The notes below the pieces were generated by a model. The model did not search any database and had not been told where the DNA came from. It saw only the letters and a list, made by a program, of their open reading frames with translations. Of a DNA stretch of 64,000 nucleotides, positions 48,901 to 59,850 are shown piece by piece; within the stretch, counting starts at the first letter, position 1, and each line of letters begins with the position of its first letter. The DNA comes from Todiramphus chloris collaris (taxonomy: Eukaryota > Chordata > Aves > Coraciiformes > Alcedinidae), in NCBI GenBank assembly GCA_025345505.1, contig JANVCC010000018.1, positions 37,439,203 through 37,503,202 on the forward strand. The letters are read 5' to 3'. Made by a program: the position numbers and the translations under genes.

Positions 48901-51387
48901 TGTTCTTTGGTTGAGTTTTTATTAAACATTGAGAGGTTTTTAACAGAAATTTTCATCTAAGTCAATTATTTACACTTGAAAAATGAATAGGAAATTAAAA
49001 AGGAAAATAACTCTTCCTCTGTTTTCTCTGATGTCCTGTCCAAGGCAATGAAGACCTATTTTCTTCCCACTCATGCTCAAAGATTTAAATCCAATAACAT
49101 GAACTTTTGAGACCTCTCAAAAGGCAGTGGGTTTAGACAAAAGGTTATAAATTGCCTTCTTTCTATTAGGCTTTTGTTTCCAGGTACTGAAAGGGAGTTA
49201 GGAGACCCCTCTTTATTCAGGGCAGACGGAGCTGGGAGATCATCGTTCTCTCAGACACAGACAGTCCAATCATGGACTCATCTGGAGGAAAACGGGACAT
49301 TTCTTCATGCCTCCCTCTCCTCCTGGAAGAGGGGCTCAGTGTTGACCTGTCAGGAGGAGCCATTATCTCCTGTTGTTTTGGGACCCATGGAGGAGGCAGA
49401 TCTCTACTTCCTTAATTATATTTACCATATAACATTGATTTTTCATTCACTTAAGATCACTTTGTCTGTGTAAAAAAACCTAAATTATTAACTGCATGAG
49501 AAATGTGGGCTGAAACATGTGTTTCTTCCTCCTACAGTAGTTAAAGCAAGTAGTACTCCAGTCTGATAGAGTGCTACATATATTGAATTGGTGCTGATTT
49601 TTTACGTCTTCCAGAGGCACTGTGAATAACTTTGCTTTAAGGTCAGATGAAACAAACAAATTTAAACAAACATGTAAAAAAATAAAGCTTCCAACCCAGC
49701 CTGTCTTCATTGATAGTGTGTTATAAACAGCTATTTTTGATGTCAGGGATTCAGTTTATAGTTTTAATGTGTATGTGTTTAATCCACAGCCCAAGGGTAG
49801 TTTCACCGAGTAAAATGGGGCTACTTCTGCTGAAAGTTGAACAAGTTCTTGAATTACAGAATAACTGGGACAAAGTCCAGTTCCTAGAAGTTTTGGGGTT
49901 ATGCTGTGATTCTTCCATTAACTGTCATTATTAATTAGTATATAGGAAGAATTCCCTTCCAGAGGCTTGTTACATTGACATTTCACTGACTTCATGCTAC
50001 ACGAGCTATGTCTGTGTGCTTGCATAGCATTGTACTACATACTGGGATTAAAGAAGATGGAATCAGGATTCTGTATCTTCTTTGTTTCATTGAAATTTTA
50101 TTTTCAGAATTTTAATGCAAAATTTTGTCAAAATTTGAGAAAATGAGAGCAAATGATTCAAGCCTAAGCCACAAGACTAGGACCAGTCCTAGTGGCTTGT
50201 ACAGATGAGAAGGAGACAAAGATTATGCTTAAATATTATTTCTCAGAACTCATTCTTGAGTGGTAGAATGAGAAGAAGCAACAGAAACAGAAGTGAAGGA
50301 AGGAAAACATGAGGCCAAGAGACCAAATATGTTGGTGTAGGTGATATGTAGGGCTGTATAAAGTGATCCCCAGAGTAGTATACCTAAGGTGAAACACACC
50401 TTAGTCCATTAAATCCATATTTTGTGGCACACAGTTTTCAATCCATTGATGCTCAGTGGTGGGTGCCAGCTGAGACTGTGGCCCTTTGACCAGCCAGGGA
50501 CTGAGGACTCTCTACCATACTATTGCCCAGGTAGAGCCCATGCAAAACATGGAAGCAAGTGCTGAAGGAACTGCAGGGAGATTAGCAGACATAGTTGCAG
50601 GGATGTTTGAACCTCAGCCTGCAGCATCCCAAACTGGCCCTAAGGAAATCTCTTTGCCTCTCAGAGAAGAGTTCAGATGCAATGCAGAGCTGCTGGACTT
50701 GGTGAACCCATTTATGAAAGGTGGGAGAGGAAGGTGTACCATGAGCTGGGACCCACACTCATCATCCTCTCATGCAGGACTTCAGTCCTGAAGAGCCCAG
50801 AGGAAACTCATGTGGCTGCTTGCTAATCATCTGTTCCGTATCATGGCACTCACAGGCAGAAGTTAGGAAAAACAGCTTCCACCACTCTTTCTCTAGCTGA
50901 TTGCTGCCCAGGTGCCCAGCCCCACTCTGCCATCCGTGGCTTTGGCTCCGTATGACTTGCTCCACAGCCTAAGTCCCTGCAGATTTTGGCCCCATGTCCC
51001 TGAACAAGGACTTCATCAGCTGTTATCTTACGCACATTTCTTTCACCTTAGGCAATTTTCCAGCCTCCGCATTCTGGAGCACAGCTTTAAGGAAGAGACT
51101 AAAGTGAACAAACAGTCTGTTCTTCTCATGTATTTCTTGGAAGACATGAGTTTGTCATCCTACAGATTTGGGCTGGTCTTGTCCTTTCAGTCTAATTAGC
51201 TGTAGAATACCAGAGCATTGCTGAGACTGCCCTGGCACAGGGTGACTGCACTAACAACACAGCAATGGGCCAGCATCCGTGGCTGTGGTGTACCTCCAGA
51301 GATGTTTCAGCAAAGTCATTAGTGTTATGTCTGTCTTTTGCAATGAAAGAAAGGACACAGTGCTGTAGGTATATCACATACACCGAC
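45991..51387. other. 5.4 kb of unassigned sequence between two LTRs
   Basis: No retroviral internal sequence is recognised, and the bounding LTRs point in opposite directions, so this is not a provirus. It is AT-rich. The frames at 47467-47790 (minus, 107 codons) and 48513-48824 (plus, 103 codons) lack motifs. Confidence 0.6.
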
Positions 51388-51885
51388 TGTCGTGGTTTAA
51401 CCCCAGCTGGCAACTAAGCACCAGACAGCTGCTTGTTCACTTCCCCCAACCAACAGGATGGGAGGAAGAGAACTGGAAGAATAAGAAGTCAGAAAACTCG
51501 TGGATTCAGATAAAACCAGTTTAATAATCGAAATATAATAATAATAGAAATGAAATGGAAAATAACAGAGATAAATAAAACCCAAGAAAGACAAGTAATG
51601 GAAATGAAAACAATTGCTCACGACCAAAAAAATGATGGCCAGCCAGTCCCCGAGTAGCGGCCCCTGGCCAACCTTCCCTCTAGTTTTTTGCTGAGCATGA
51701 CATCATATGGTATGGAACATCCCTTTGGTCTGCTGGGATCAGCTGTCTCAGCTGTGCCTCCTCCCAGCTTTAGTGCACTTTGAGCCTTCTGGCTGGTGGG
51801 GTGGTATGAGGAGTATAAAAGGCCTTGTCTCTGTGCAAGCACTGCTCAGAGATACCTAAAAGATCCCTGCATTATCGTTTCTTTC
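51388..51885 (-). mobile_element. partial solo LTR, family A, minus strand
   Basis: The plus strand starts 'tgtcgtggtttaaccccagc' (51388-51407), the reverse of the family A 3' end. It passes the reversed ATTAAA (51520-51525), then 'gcatgacatcatatggtatg' (51695-51714), which is the same core as in the 45.4 kb copy, and fades at about 51885. The U3 start (the reverse of 'gggatagagttaat') is not seen, so the copy is truncated by roughly 60-80 bp. In LTR sense the TATA box has decayed to 'cagcaaaaaac', unlike the 45.4 kb copy. The open frames at 51397-51627 and 51618-51842 are chance frames in the LTR. Confidence 0.83.
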
Positions 51886-53450
51886 TGCTGGAAGGGCAGG
51901 CTACTGGGTCAGAATGGCTGTCTGGGAAATATTTTGTGTGTGTCTGTCCATCTCCTGCACTTCCATTCTCTCTGCAGTTGTGGACACTTTGCTGATCAGA
52001 GGGTACACGTGGTGCTTTCATACATGACCAGTAAGTTGTAAGGAAAAGCCACAGATTTTATCACTAAAAGCCGTTTTGAAGCCTGATTCTGAATCCAAAC
52101 AAGCCTGAGATTTTATAACTTTTTGAGGCAATGGTTTAGTTTCTGTCATTGCTCTGCTACAGAACTGGAAAGTTGTTTGTGGCAGTCACAAAAAGAAAAC
52201 CAGGGCAGGCTGCAATAGAAGATTTTAGGAGCCATTAATAATATTTTATGTCGTTATTCTGAAGGGCATTTTCTGCTGCTCTCAGCACAATATCGTGACT
52301 GGCTTTCACAAGATAGAAAAAATGATGTATTTTTCCTTCATCCCAAATGACAGCTCAGCCCGTGTGAGAAAAAATCCCAGGGAGGACAAGGCGATTTGCA
52401 GTTTCTGTACGTGCAAGGAAATTCTAATGTTAGACCTACAAAAGGGCCCAAATGCCACATAGCTTCAAAATGTCACCTGGCTTCAAAATAGCAGCAGCCA
52501 ACCCTTTTGCTGCGCACCAGAGCAGAGGGACAATCTGATCCGGGGCTTGCTGAGCGACAGCTCTAACCCCTGCGTGGTGGCTGAGGCAGGGAGGAGGGAT
52601 CCTACCCCAGCCATGGTTTGAAAGAAAACAGTAGCTATTGCCTTTGACAAAGGCAGCCCAGCCTCAAGAACTTGGCCCCAGATTCAAACGAGGGTGCAAT
52701 CACATTGCTTTCTGCAGTGCCTGCTGGGTGCAGCACTCTCTGGAGCGGTCTGTTTTGAAATGAAAAATATAGTTGCTGTTTAGGGGCCAGAGAACACTAA
52801 CATTTTATGTAGACTTTTCCTTCTACTAAACCAAAAGAAGGTACTTTGTTCCTAGGTGAATTCTCATACTGGTGCATTTACGTTAATCACCCACTGGGAC
52901 GAAATTGCTGCACACTGACATATTTCAGGAGAGACACTTACCTGAACGGTGTTTTAAAGAGCCATGGTAAAACCATTCATGTTTGACTTCTTGATTAAGA
53001 CACAACATTGCCATGCAATGCGTCTGATACTGAACTGTCTGGAAGCAGTGCTTCAGGTCATCCTGCAAGGGAAGATGTTTCTCTGTTGAGGGTGGTGTAT
53101 CCCTGGGTGTGGGAACTGGTTGTCTCCAGGGCACTGGAGCTCTGGATGTGGGATAACTCCTTTGCAACTCCAGTGCATGTCTCCTAGGAGGTACCATGCT
53201 GCTCCATCAGAGAATGGCTCTATATGTCATGGGACTTAGAACTCTTTTAGGAAGCAGAGCTCTGCAAATACAGCTCCCATGAGACAGTGCACCACAATGG
53301 AGAAATGCAATATATAGTGTTCAAAATATATGCAATGTTTCAGGTCAGTCAGACAATGCAATTCAGCTCAAAGTGATAGCAAATAGAACATTTTCTTCTG
53401 GAAGTAAAAGAATATTTTGAATAAAAAAGTTCTTGAACAGCACACCTCCT
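51886..53450. other. unassigned non-coding sequence
   Basis: A somewhat GC-richer part lies at 52490-52740, without CpG density or splice-bounded frames. Nothing is recognised. Confidence 0.5.
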
Positions 53451-53565
53451 CTTCTCTTCTCTTCTCTTCTCTTCTCTTCTCTTCTCTTCTCTTCTCTCCT
53501 CTCCTCTCCTCTCCTCTCCTCTCCTCTCCTCTCCTCTCCTCTCCTCTCCTCTCCTCTCCTCTCCT
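53451..53565. repeat. compound pentanucleotide array (CTTCT)9(CTCCT)14
   Basis: Nine CTTCT units (53451-53495) switch without a break to fourteen CTCCT units (53496-53565), followed by an imperfect 'ctctcttttct' edge. The strand is pure pyrimidine for about 125 bases, with strong mirror symmetry that can favour triplex (H-DNA). The open frames across it (minus 53349-53870, plus 53417-53716) merely translate the repeat. Confidence 0.97.
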
Positions 53566-55906
53566 CTCTTTTCTATATACATATGTGTGTGTGTGGCTAC
53601 ATGTCTGTGTGTATGACCATTACAGGAGAAATCTACCCTTTGCACATCAAGGATTGCTTTTCTTACTGCAGACAACCCTGATAGTTCCTGAACTTTGTCC
53701 ATCTGCTCGAGCCTGAGGGGCAGCAATATTAAATTAACTGTAGTCTGACATTTCTTTGATACCCGACATTTACACAAACAAGTCCTCCATGCACATGTGC
53801 ATGTTTGGAAATTAAAGTGTAAAGTAAATAAGATTATCATTGTGTGTTTCTTCTCAAAAACATATTGCAAGTCATTATCTCTCCCTCTAATGACTGAAAT
53901 GCTGTGTGCAAACCCAAGTAATTTAATTTACATATATTGAATGCATGACATTTTGTTGTTGTTGCAGGGCCTGTACCGAATGCTTTGTGAATTAAATAAT
54001 TTCATCATCAAGAGCTGGCACATCTGCAAGCAGATAACTCTTCTTGCCACATTGCATGAGGGAATAGACACACACCAGAGACAGATGCTCCTCCTGTTCC
54101 TCTGGAGCACTCCTGATGATTTTGGGGGAAGGCTTCTGCCACTGTGCAGGTCTCCGCTTCCTCTGAAAGACAATCCTGCTCCAGACTGGGCTCAGTTATT
54201 GATCCTATTGCATTCCCACTCAAGTCAATGAGAGTTTTTCTGTCTTTGGTGGTGAGAGTAAGATTAGGTCCACTATAATTGGATGAATTTCAACTACTTG
54301 TCTATATTCAGATAGATAAAGTTGAATTAATCTAATTAAACTGGAAGATCGGGGACAGACACTCTGCAGTTGATGTAGGCAAATCTGGGGACATCCACAT
54401 GGGATGCCACAGATGAGGAGCCCCATTTGACATGTTAATTCATTTAAGTGCCAGTATTCACACAATCTCCAGGTGTGCACTGGGAAAGCAACTTCTTACA
54501 GTTTTCCTGCTGTTCATAAAGAGTTTATTCTTTTTCTACATGTAAAGATGCTAGGGTATAAAGTTTTAGGTATGGGGAGCAAAATGTGTTCAGTAAGCTC
54601 ATACTACACTTCATTCTGTCATAAACTCCAGCAGTAAAGAAAGAAGAATAGATATTTTCTCACACACACAGTCTCAAGATCAGAAAAGACTGTTGTCAAA
54701 TGTCTATGTCATTAGGCATTGCAATAGGGGGAACTGAGCATTTCAAAAATGAATTCTTCTGTCTGGCCTGACTATCTTCAAGGAATCCTTCACTGGAGGA
54801 TTTTTCTGTGGTTATCTCTTTCTGCACAGAGAAGAAAAGAATTTGTGCTGCAAGTTGCAATCCCCTCACTATCAACTGATAAATGGTCTCAGATTTTATT
54901 ATGTTTTATTCTTCTTTTGTTCCTATCATCAGTGCCACCTGTGATTTCTCCACTCTTTGTAGAACCTTATTTCCTCCAGATGTAATTCCAGCCGAGGAAA
55001 GTATACACTTATCTCTTCATCACTTGAACCCATTAAATCTCTGCTGGAACATTGGTTCTTGGTGAAACCTGTTGTGGTTTGAGAGGCTTACCAGAATTTG
55101 TTGCTAGTATTCTCCCTTCCGTTATCAGAGGGAGATTCTGGAATTGGTGCAGACTGTTTGTCATATATACTAGTATACAGGGAAAGGATTTTACATTGGT
55201 GAAGGTCCAGGGGCCATTAGGAGGATAAGGATGAAGAACAGGTGCACGAGCAGGGCTGGCAGGAGACTGGGAGATGTCAGAGGCAGCAGCACCCATGACA
55301 GCCTCAGGACTCTGAGCAATCTCGTGCTTATGTTTATCTGTCTCCTATCTTACAGGGCATGCCATGTAGCAGAGTCTAAGAGACTCCTCACTTCTAGAAA
55401 AAAAGTAAGTTAATTAACTTGATTGTCATCACTTAATTACTGTTCTCACCACTGCCTCACTGCTTCCACCAGTGAGATACAGTGGTCAGGGTATGAGAAA
55501 GAAGCGTTACAAGTGGCAGTGAGTAGCTGAAGCATATCTTGAATGTAAGTTCCCTTTTTCAGGGGAACATATATCTGATCCTGTCAGAAAACTGGAGAAC
55601 TCAGAAGGTACCTGTCATCTCCAAACCGTACAGCTTCTGAAAGCTCATTTTCTTGGACCAAACAAAAATGCATCAGGGTTTTACAACTTTGACACTGGAG
55701 TAAAATTACCTTTTTATTTTTTTTTCCAATTATAAAATATTCGTTACTCAAATGAATGAAAGAAAGGGAAAATACAGTCATTTGAAGCCTAAGCAATTAG
55801 TAGTATTCCCATCTCCTTTCCTTGTTCTTTGAGGTGATGCTTAATATGCAAGTTCTGAGTGTTTGTCTGGACTGGAAAAAAAAAGATAATTTTGCTATAT
55901 TAGGTG

Positions 55907-55925
55907 TAAATAAATAAATAAATAA
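55907..55925. repeat. (AATA)n tetranucleotide repeat
   Basis: Four to five perfect AAAT/AATA units in AT-rich DNA. Confidence 0.85.
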
Positions 55926-58581
55926 AATCAAAAAGAAAGCTAAGAGTAGATGTCCTGTGCAACAGATGATGTGATGAGTGACTGACAACTCTCTTCATGT
56001 TATATGATCATAGCCTTTGCAAATAGGCCTTCCAAAACTGTGAGAATCTCAGATTTTCAACAGCATGTTCAGACATGGGATCTCCTTCGCTTCTGATTAC
56101 AACAGAGCTGCCTCTGCTTAATGTTGCAAGGAAGCAGATTCAGCTGAGATGCCTCAGAATTATTTGATATGCTTTTAGATACCCTTGCAATGATTCCTTA
56201 GCAGTTCCTCACACTGTGAACAGTATTAGCTTCTGATAATAACTGCTAATAATCTACTCAGTAACATCAAACGCTCTGGGGTTTTTTTCTGGCATTGAGG
56301 CAGGACATACAACTAGATGATGATTTTACTATTCGGTGTCTGTAAAATTAATTATTATTAGGTTTATGTCTTCCATGTAATTTGGACTGATATGTATATT
56401 GAATATTGTCTTCATTTTCACCATGAAAATTTAATTTCCTGCTCTTACTTTGTAAGTAAGTCCAGAAACTCTGTTTCACATTTTTAAACAAATAAAAATA
56501 GTATAATGAAAATGCTGTATTTTTCTTTCAATTTGTGCATTCACAACTATTGCCTTGTGGTTTTACTCTTAGTTAAATGTCCCCTCTTTCCTTCAGGTAC
56601 TAAAGACTGTGCTTCATGGGTATACATGGTGAATAACATGCTCTTGTTTGGAAAGAAATTTGGTCCCTCCTCTCCAGAAGTGAGCAGAAAAAACTTCCAG
56701 CAGTTGTCTTGCAATACAGAACAGGAAGAACTGCCTCCAGATTTTATACCGATTACTTAAAGTTATGAAAACGTGATTTCAGATCGGATCAGGAAAGGAC
56801 GTTGTTGGTGCAGGCATCTCGAGGCATTTGGGGTTTGTATGGTGCAAGGCAAAGTGGGCACTGGCATCACAGGGTGTGGTAAGTGTTGTAGACTCACACT
56901 TTTGTCCTATCAAAGTAAAATTGCCTTTGTCTAAACCACGATAGAAGTAGCTCTTAACTGTGGACATTCTGGCCACTTTCTGCACTGTGCAAAAGATTAA
57001 TTCATAGCCAAGTGCAAAACAAAAACTTTTGCTTATTCATCAGCCTAGTCTTACAGAAGTGATCCTAATGTGTATCTCTGGGAGAGAATAGCCTCATTAT
57101 GGAATCAGGCTGAAGAACTTCCCGTTGCCAGAAAGCCTTGATTCTCCCAGAGCTTTTAATTTTAAGCCTTCTTCCACTGTGCTCATTAAACACTAAGGGA
57201 AAAATTTTCATGAAATTAATAAATTGGAGCCTTTCTTTTAGATGGCCATCTGGTTCAGGTGGATAATTATCTTCTGACATCTGTTCAGTGACAAGCACTA
57301 TATGGCAGTATTTAAATTGGTGATCTTAAGACATTTTCTCGTGGATACATACATCTGAAGTTTCAACAACATTCTAGGGGTCTGCAGAGTCTCCTCTGGG
57401 AAACATCCAGTACATTTGAATTTAATACTGCTAAATGGTAACCAACAAATCAAATCTTCTTACTGACAGTTCAGCTTGTTGAGAAGACATGCTCTGTTTG
57501 CCTATAACCTTGAAAGTGCAGAGTAAAGATATTAAAAGGAAAGATTTCTGCATTCATATCTCCATCCTATTTTCTGCAGCACTGACTATACACCTCCAAG
57601 AGTCCCCAAGGCCTTGAGTTCTTTTCCAAAGGAGACTGGTGAAAATGTGTGCAAAAGCATGTTAGCATTTGCTTGCTTTTTCCTACCTAATGCAATCAGA
57701 CAGGCATCAATTGCAAAATTCCAACAGTGATCCCCACACGGTCTCTTGTTAAGTCATCATCTCCTGTTACTGTCAAGCATTTAGTCCATTTGAAAAGGCT
57801 CTTTCTCTGTCAGGAGTTTTATGATTAAATGCTCTCTGCTGAAAATGCCGGGTTATCGAGAGTGAAAGTGGGAACAGGAGAGGGTCTTTCTTTGATAAAT
57901 ACAGCCATTTTAGAACATTTTGCAAGAGAAGTTTCAGCATGTTTTACTTTAAGAGTTTCTCATTTTTCTACTAGTCCAAACCAGCTTTCAAAATGTGGGT
58001 AGTCTATATGAAAAAGAGGTAAAGAAGTAATCAAAGGTAGAAAGGGAAACCTAAACTCTTTGAATGATCTGATCTGAAACTGATTTTAGATAATCATTTC
58101 ATCCCATTTTACAGCAGTGTTACAGAACAGCTACCTGAGCAACTTCTGCTAAGCAAATCTGCGATGAGCTTATGAAGCTATATGGTCTCTGCCTTGGTTC
58201 TGTTCCCTGGGAAGATTTACCAAAAATCCTCTGCATGAACGTGCTCTGTGTCAGTTGCAGCCTTCTTCTTTGGTCAGCACTCTCAGCACATCTGGGATAA
58301 CTTTCCCCTGGAGAGCACAAAAACTGTCACCATTTCTTCCTTAGGAGATTGCCCAAAACTTACTATGGGAGCGAGAGTAACAAAGCCTTGCAGCGTATGG
58401 AGCTCTGACCCAAAGGACAACATCTTCACAGCCTGTCTGATCACACTCTAATCCAATAGCAGGGATGAAAATTTAAGGGATTTGACTGCCTACTGGGACA
58501 GGTAGTAGGTTGCTGTTGCCCAGCAGGAGTACATCACAGCTGCTTTTGCAATACACCTGTGTGGTACAAGTGAGAGAATTT

Positions 58582-58615
58582 GGAGGCAAAGTTTTCCAGG
58601 AGGCAAAGTTTTCCA
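58582..58615. repeat. perfect 17-bp tandem duplication
   Basis: 'ggaggcaaagttttcca' occurs twice with no mismatch (58582-58598 and 58599-58615), followed by a decayed partial third copy ('gaagccaa'). The identity suggests recent origin or a continuing slippage site. Confidence 0.95.
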
Positions 58616-59559
58616 GAAGCCAAATGAGTGATTGCTCTTCAGATCTAAACGGTTGCTTCTGTGTATGAGCTAAGCAGTCAGTGGTGTTTCTGTGTCCTGA
58701 GCTGCCTGAGTGTTGTAATGAGTTCACCTTCAGCAGTAATTGTCCCACGTACAACAGGTGACAGATCTCAAATTTCTCTTCTGTTGGGAGATGTAGGGAT
58801 GGGAGAGGAGGGACCGGAGGTCCAAATGGAGGATAGAAGACCCTGAAGCAATCTTTACTGCTGACTATGTGGTGGCAAGGAATGGAAAGCAAATGCATGC
58901 CTCAAACATGTTTTTTTGGGGAAAGGAAAGCAGGAGGAATGTGATTTTAAGGAAGAAAAGCTCTAGGTCTCCTTCACCAGACACCATCTCTTGGAAGCTT
59001 AAAATTCCCATTCAGCCTTGAGGAAAGACACTTAACAATCCCATAATGTACATCTATGTGAAGGACTAAACTGAAAGACTAAACACTTTGACACTCCACA
59101 TCCTCATTAGCTTTTGCTCCCTTGTTTTGACTTGGACCACGCAGTGTTTTGAGTTGGACAAAGCTCAGACATGGCCCTTGGAGAGCTCAGTACAAACATC
59201 AGCCTCCAACGGCAGCATAGCACCATGTTTGACTTCCCACTTATCCCTCTTCCACTACTATTGCAGCAGGATTTGCTCCAGGCATGTAGCATACCTCTAG
59301 CTTCATGATTTTAAAATATCTTTCTTTTGGGCTGCAAGGCAGCCCTCATAATATTGTGGACAGATTAATATAAATCTCTCCCCCATCCCACATGAAAGCC
59401 AGTAATTGTGTATTGGGGCCACAGGAGCAGCACACAGCCCAGAGAAGCCATGGGCAAAGATGGGATGTGTATTCAGCCTGTCTTCCTGAGTGTGGGTGAC
59501 AGTCACTGAGCCACAGTGTTACTGATGCTGTCAGGCACCTCTGGTCCATCCCGCTGCTC

Positions 59560-59850
59560 AGTCAGGGTCAGCTAGAGCCGGTTGACCAGGATAGTGTTCA
59601 GGTAGATTTTGAGTATCTCCAAGGATGGAGACTGCACAACCTCTCCAGACAATCTGTGACAGTGCTCAGTCACCCTCACAGTAGCAACATTTTTTTTAAG
59701 TTCAGATGAAATTCAGTGTGTTGCTGTTTGTGACCATTGTGTCCTGTCCTGTCACTGAGTGCCACTGAAAAGAGCCTGTCTCTCTCTTCTCATTCCTTCC
59801 CACCAGGAAGGTGGGAAGGTGTTTATACACATTAGCAAGAATCCCTTGAG
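59560..59850 (-). mobile_element. CR1 LINE ORF2 C-terminal and 3' fragment, minus strand
   Basis: Ordered antisense CR1 text: 'ccggttgaccaggatagtgt' (59579-59598), 'gagtatctccaaggatggag' (59610-59629), 'gtgctcagtcaccctcacag' (59661-59680), 'tcctgtcctgtcactgagtg' (59742-59761) and 'gtgtttatacacattagcaag' (core 59819-59838). Similarity fades after about 59850, though faint traces may run to 59890. The outer 3' tail is missing at the left edge, so both ends are eroded. Confidence 0.85.

Larger units (their letters stand above)
53571..59559. other. 6 kb of unassigned non-coding sequence
   Basis: Contains (AATA)n at about 55907-55925 and a 17-bp duplication at 58582-58615. A stretch at 55073-55230 begins 'tgttgtggtttg' like an inverted LTR end, but no other LTR landmark was found. 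The frame at 58473-58898 (minus, 141 codons) spans the 17-bp duplication and has no family features. Confidence 0.55.

Noticed and set aside
45444..51885. A provirus bounded by the two family A LTRs
   Set aside because: The LTRs are in opposite orientation and the DNA between them has no retroviral gene content.
53349..53870. 173-codon minus-strand frame with a long GEERR-type repeat
   Set aside because: It is the translation of the pyrimidine pentanucleotide array. A 5-bp repeat without stop codons stays open in every frame.
55073..55230. Possible minus-strand LTR end beginning 'tgttgtggtttg'
   Set aside because: Only the first dozen bases resemble an LTR terminus. No TATA, polyadenylation signal or opposite end was found.
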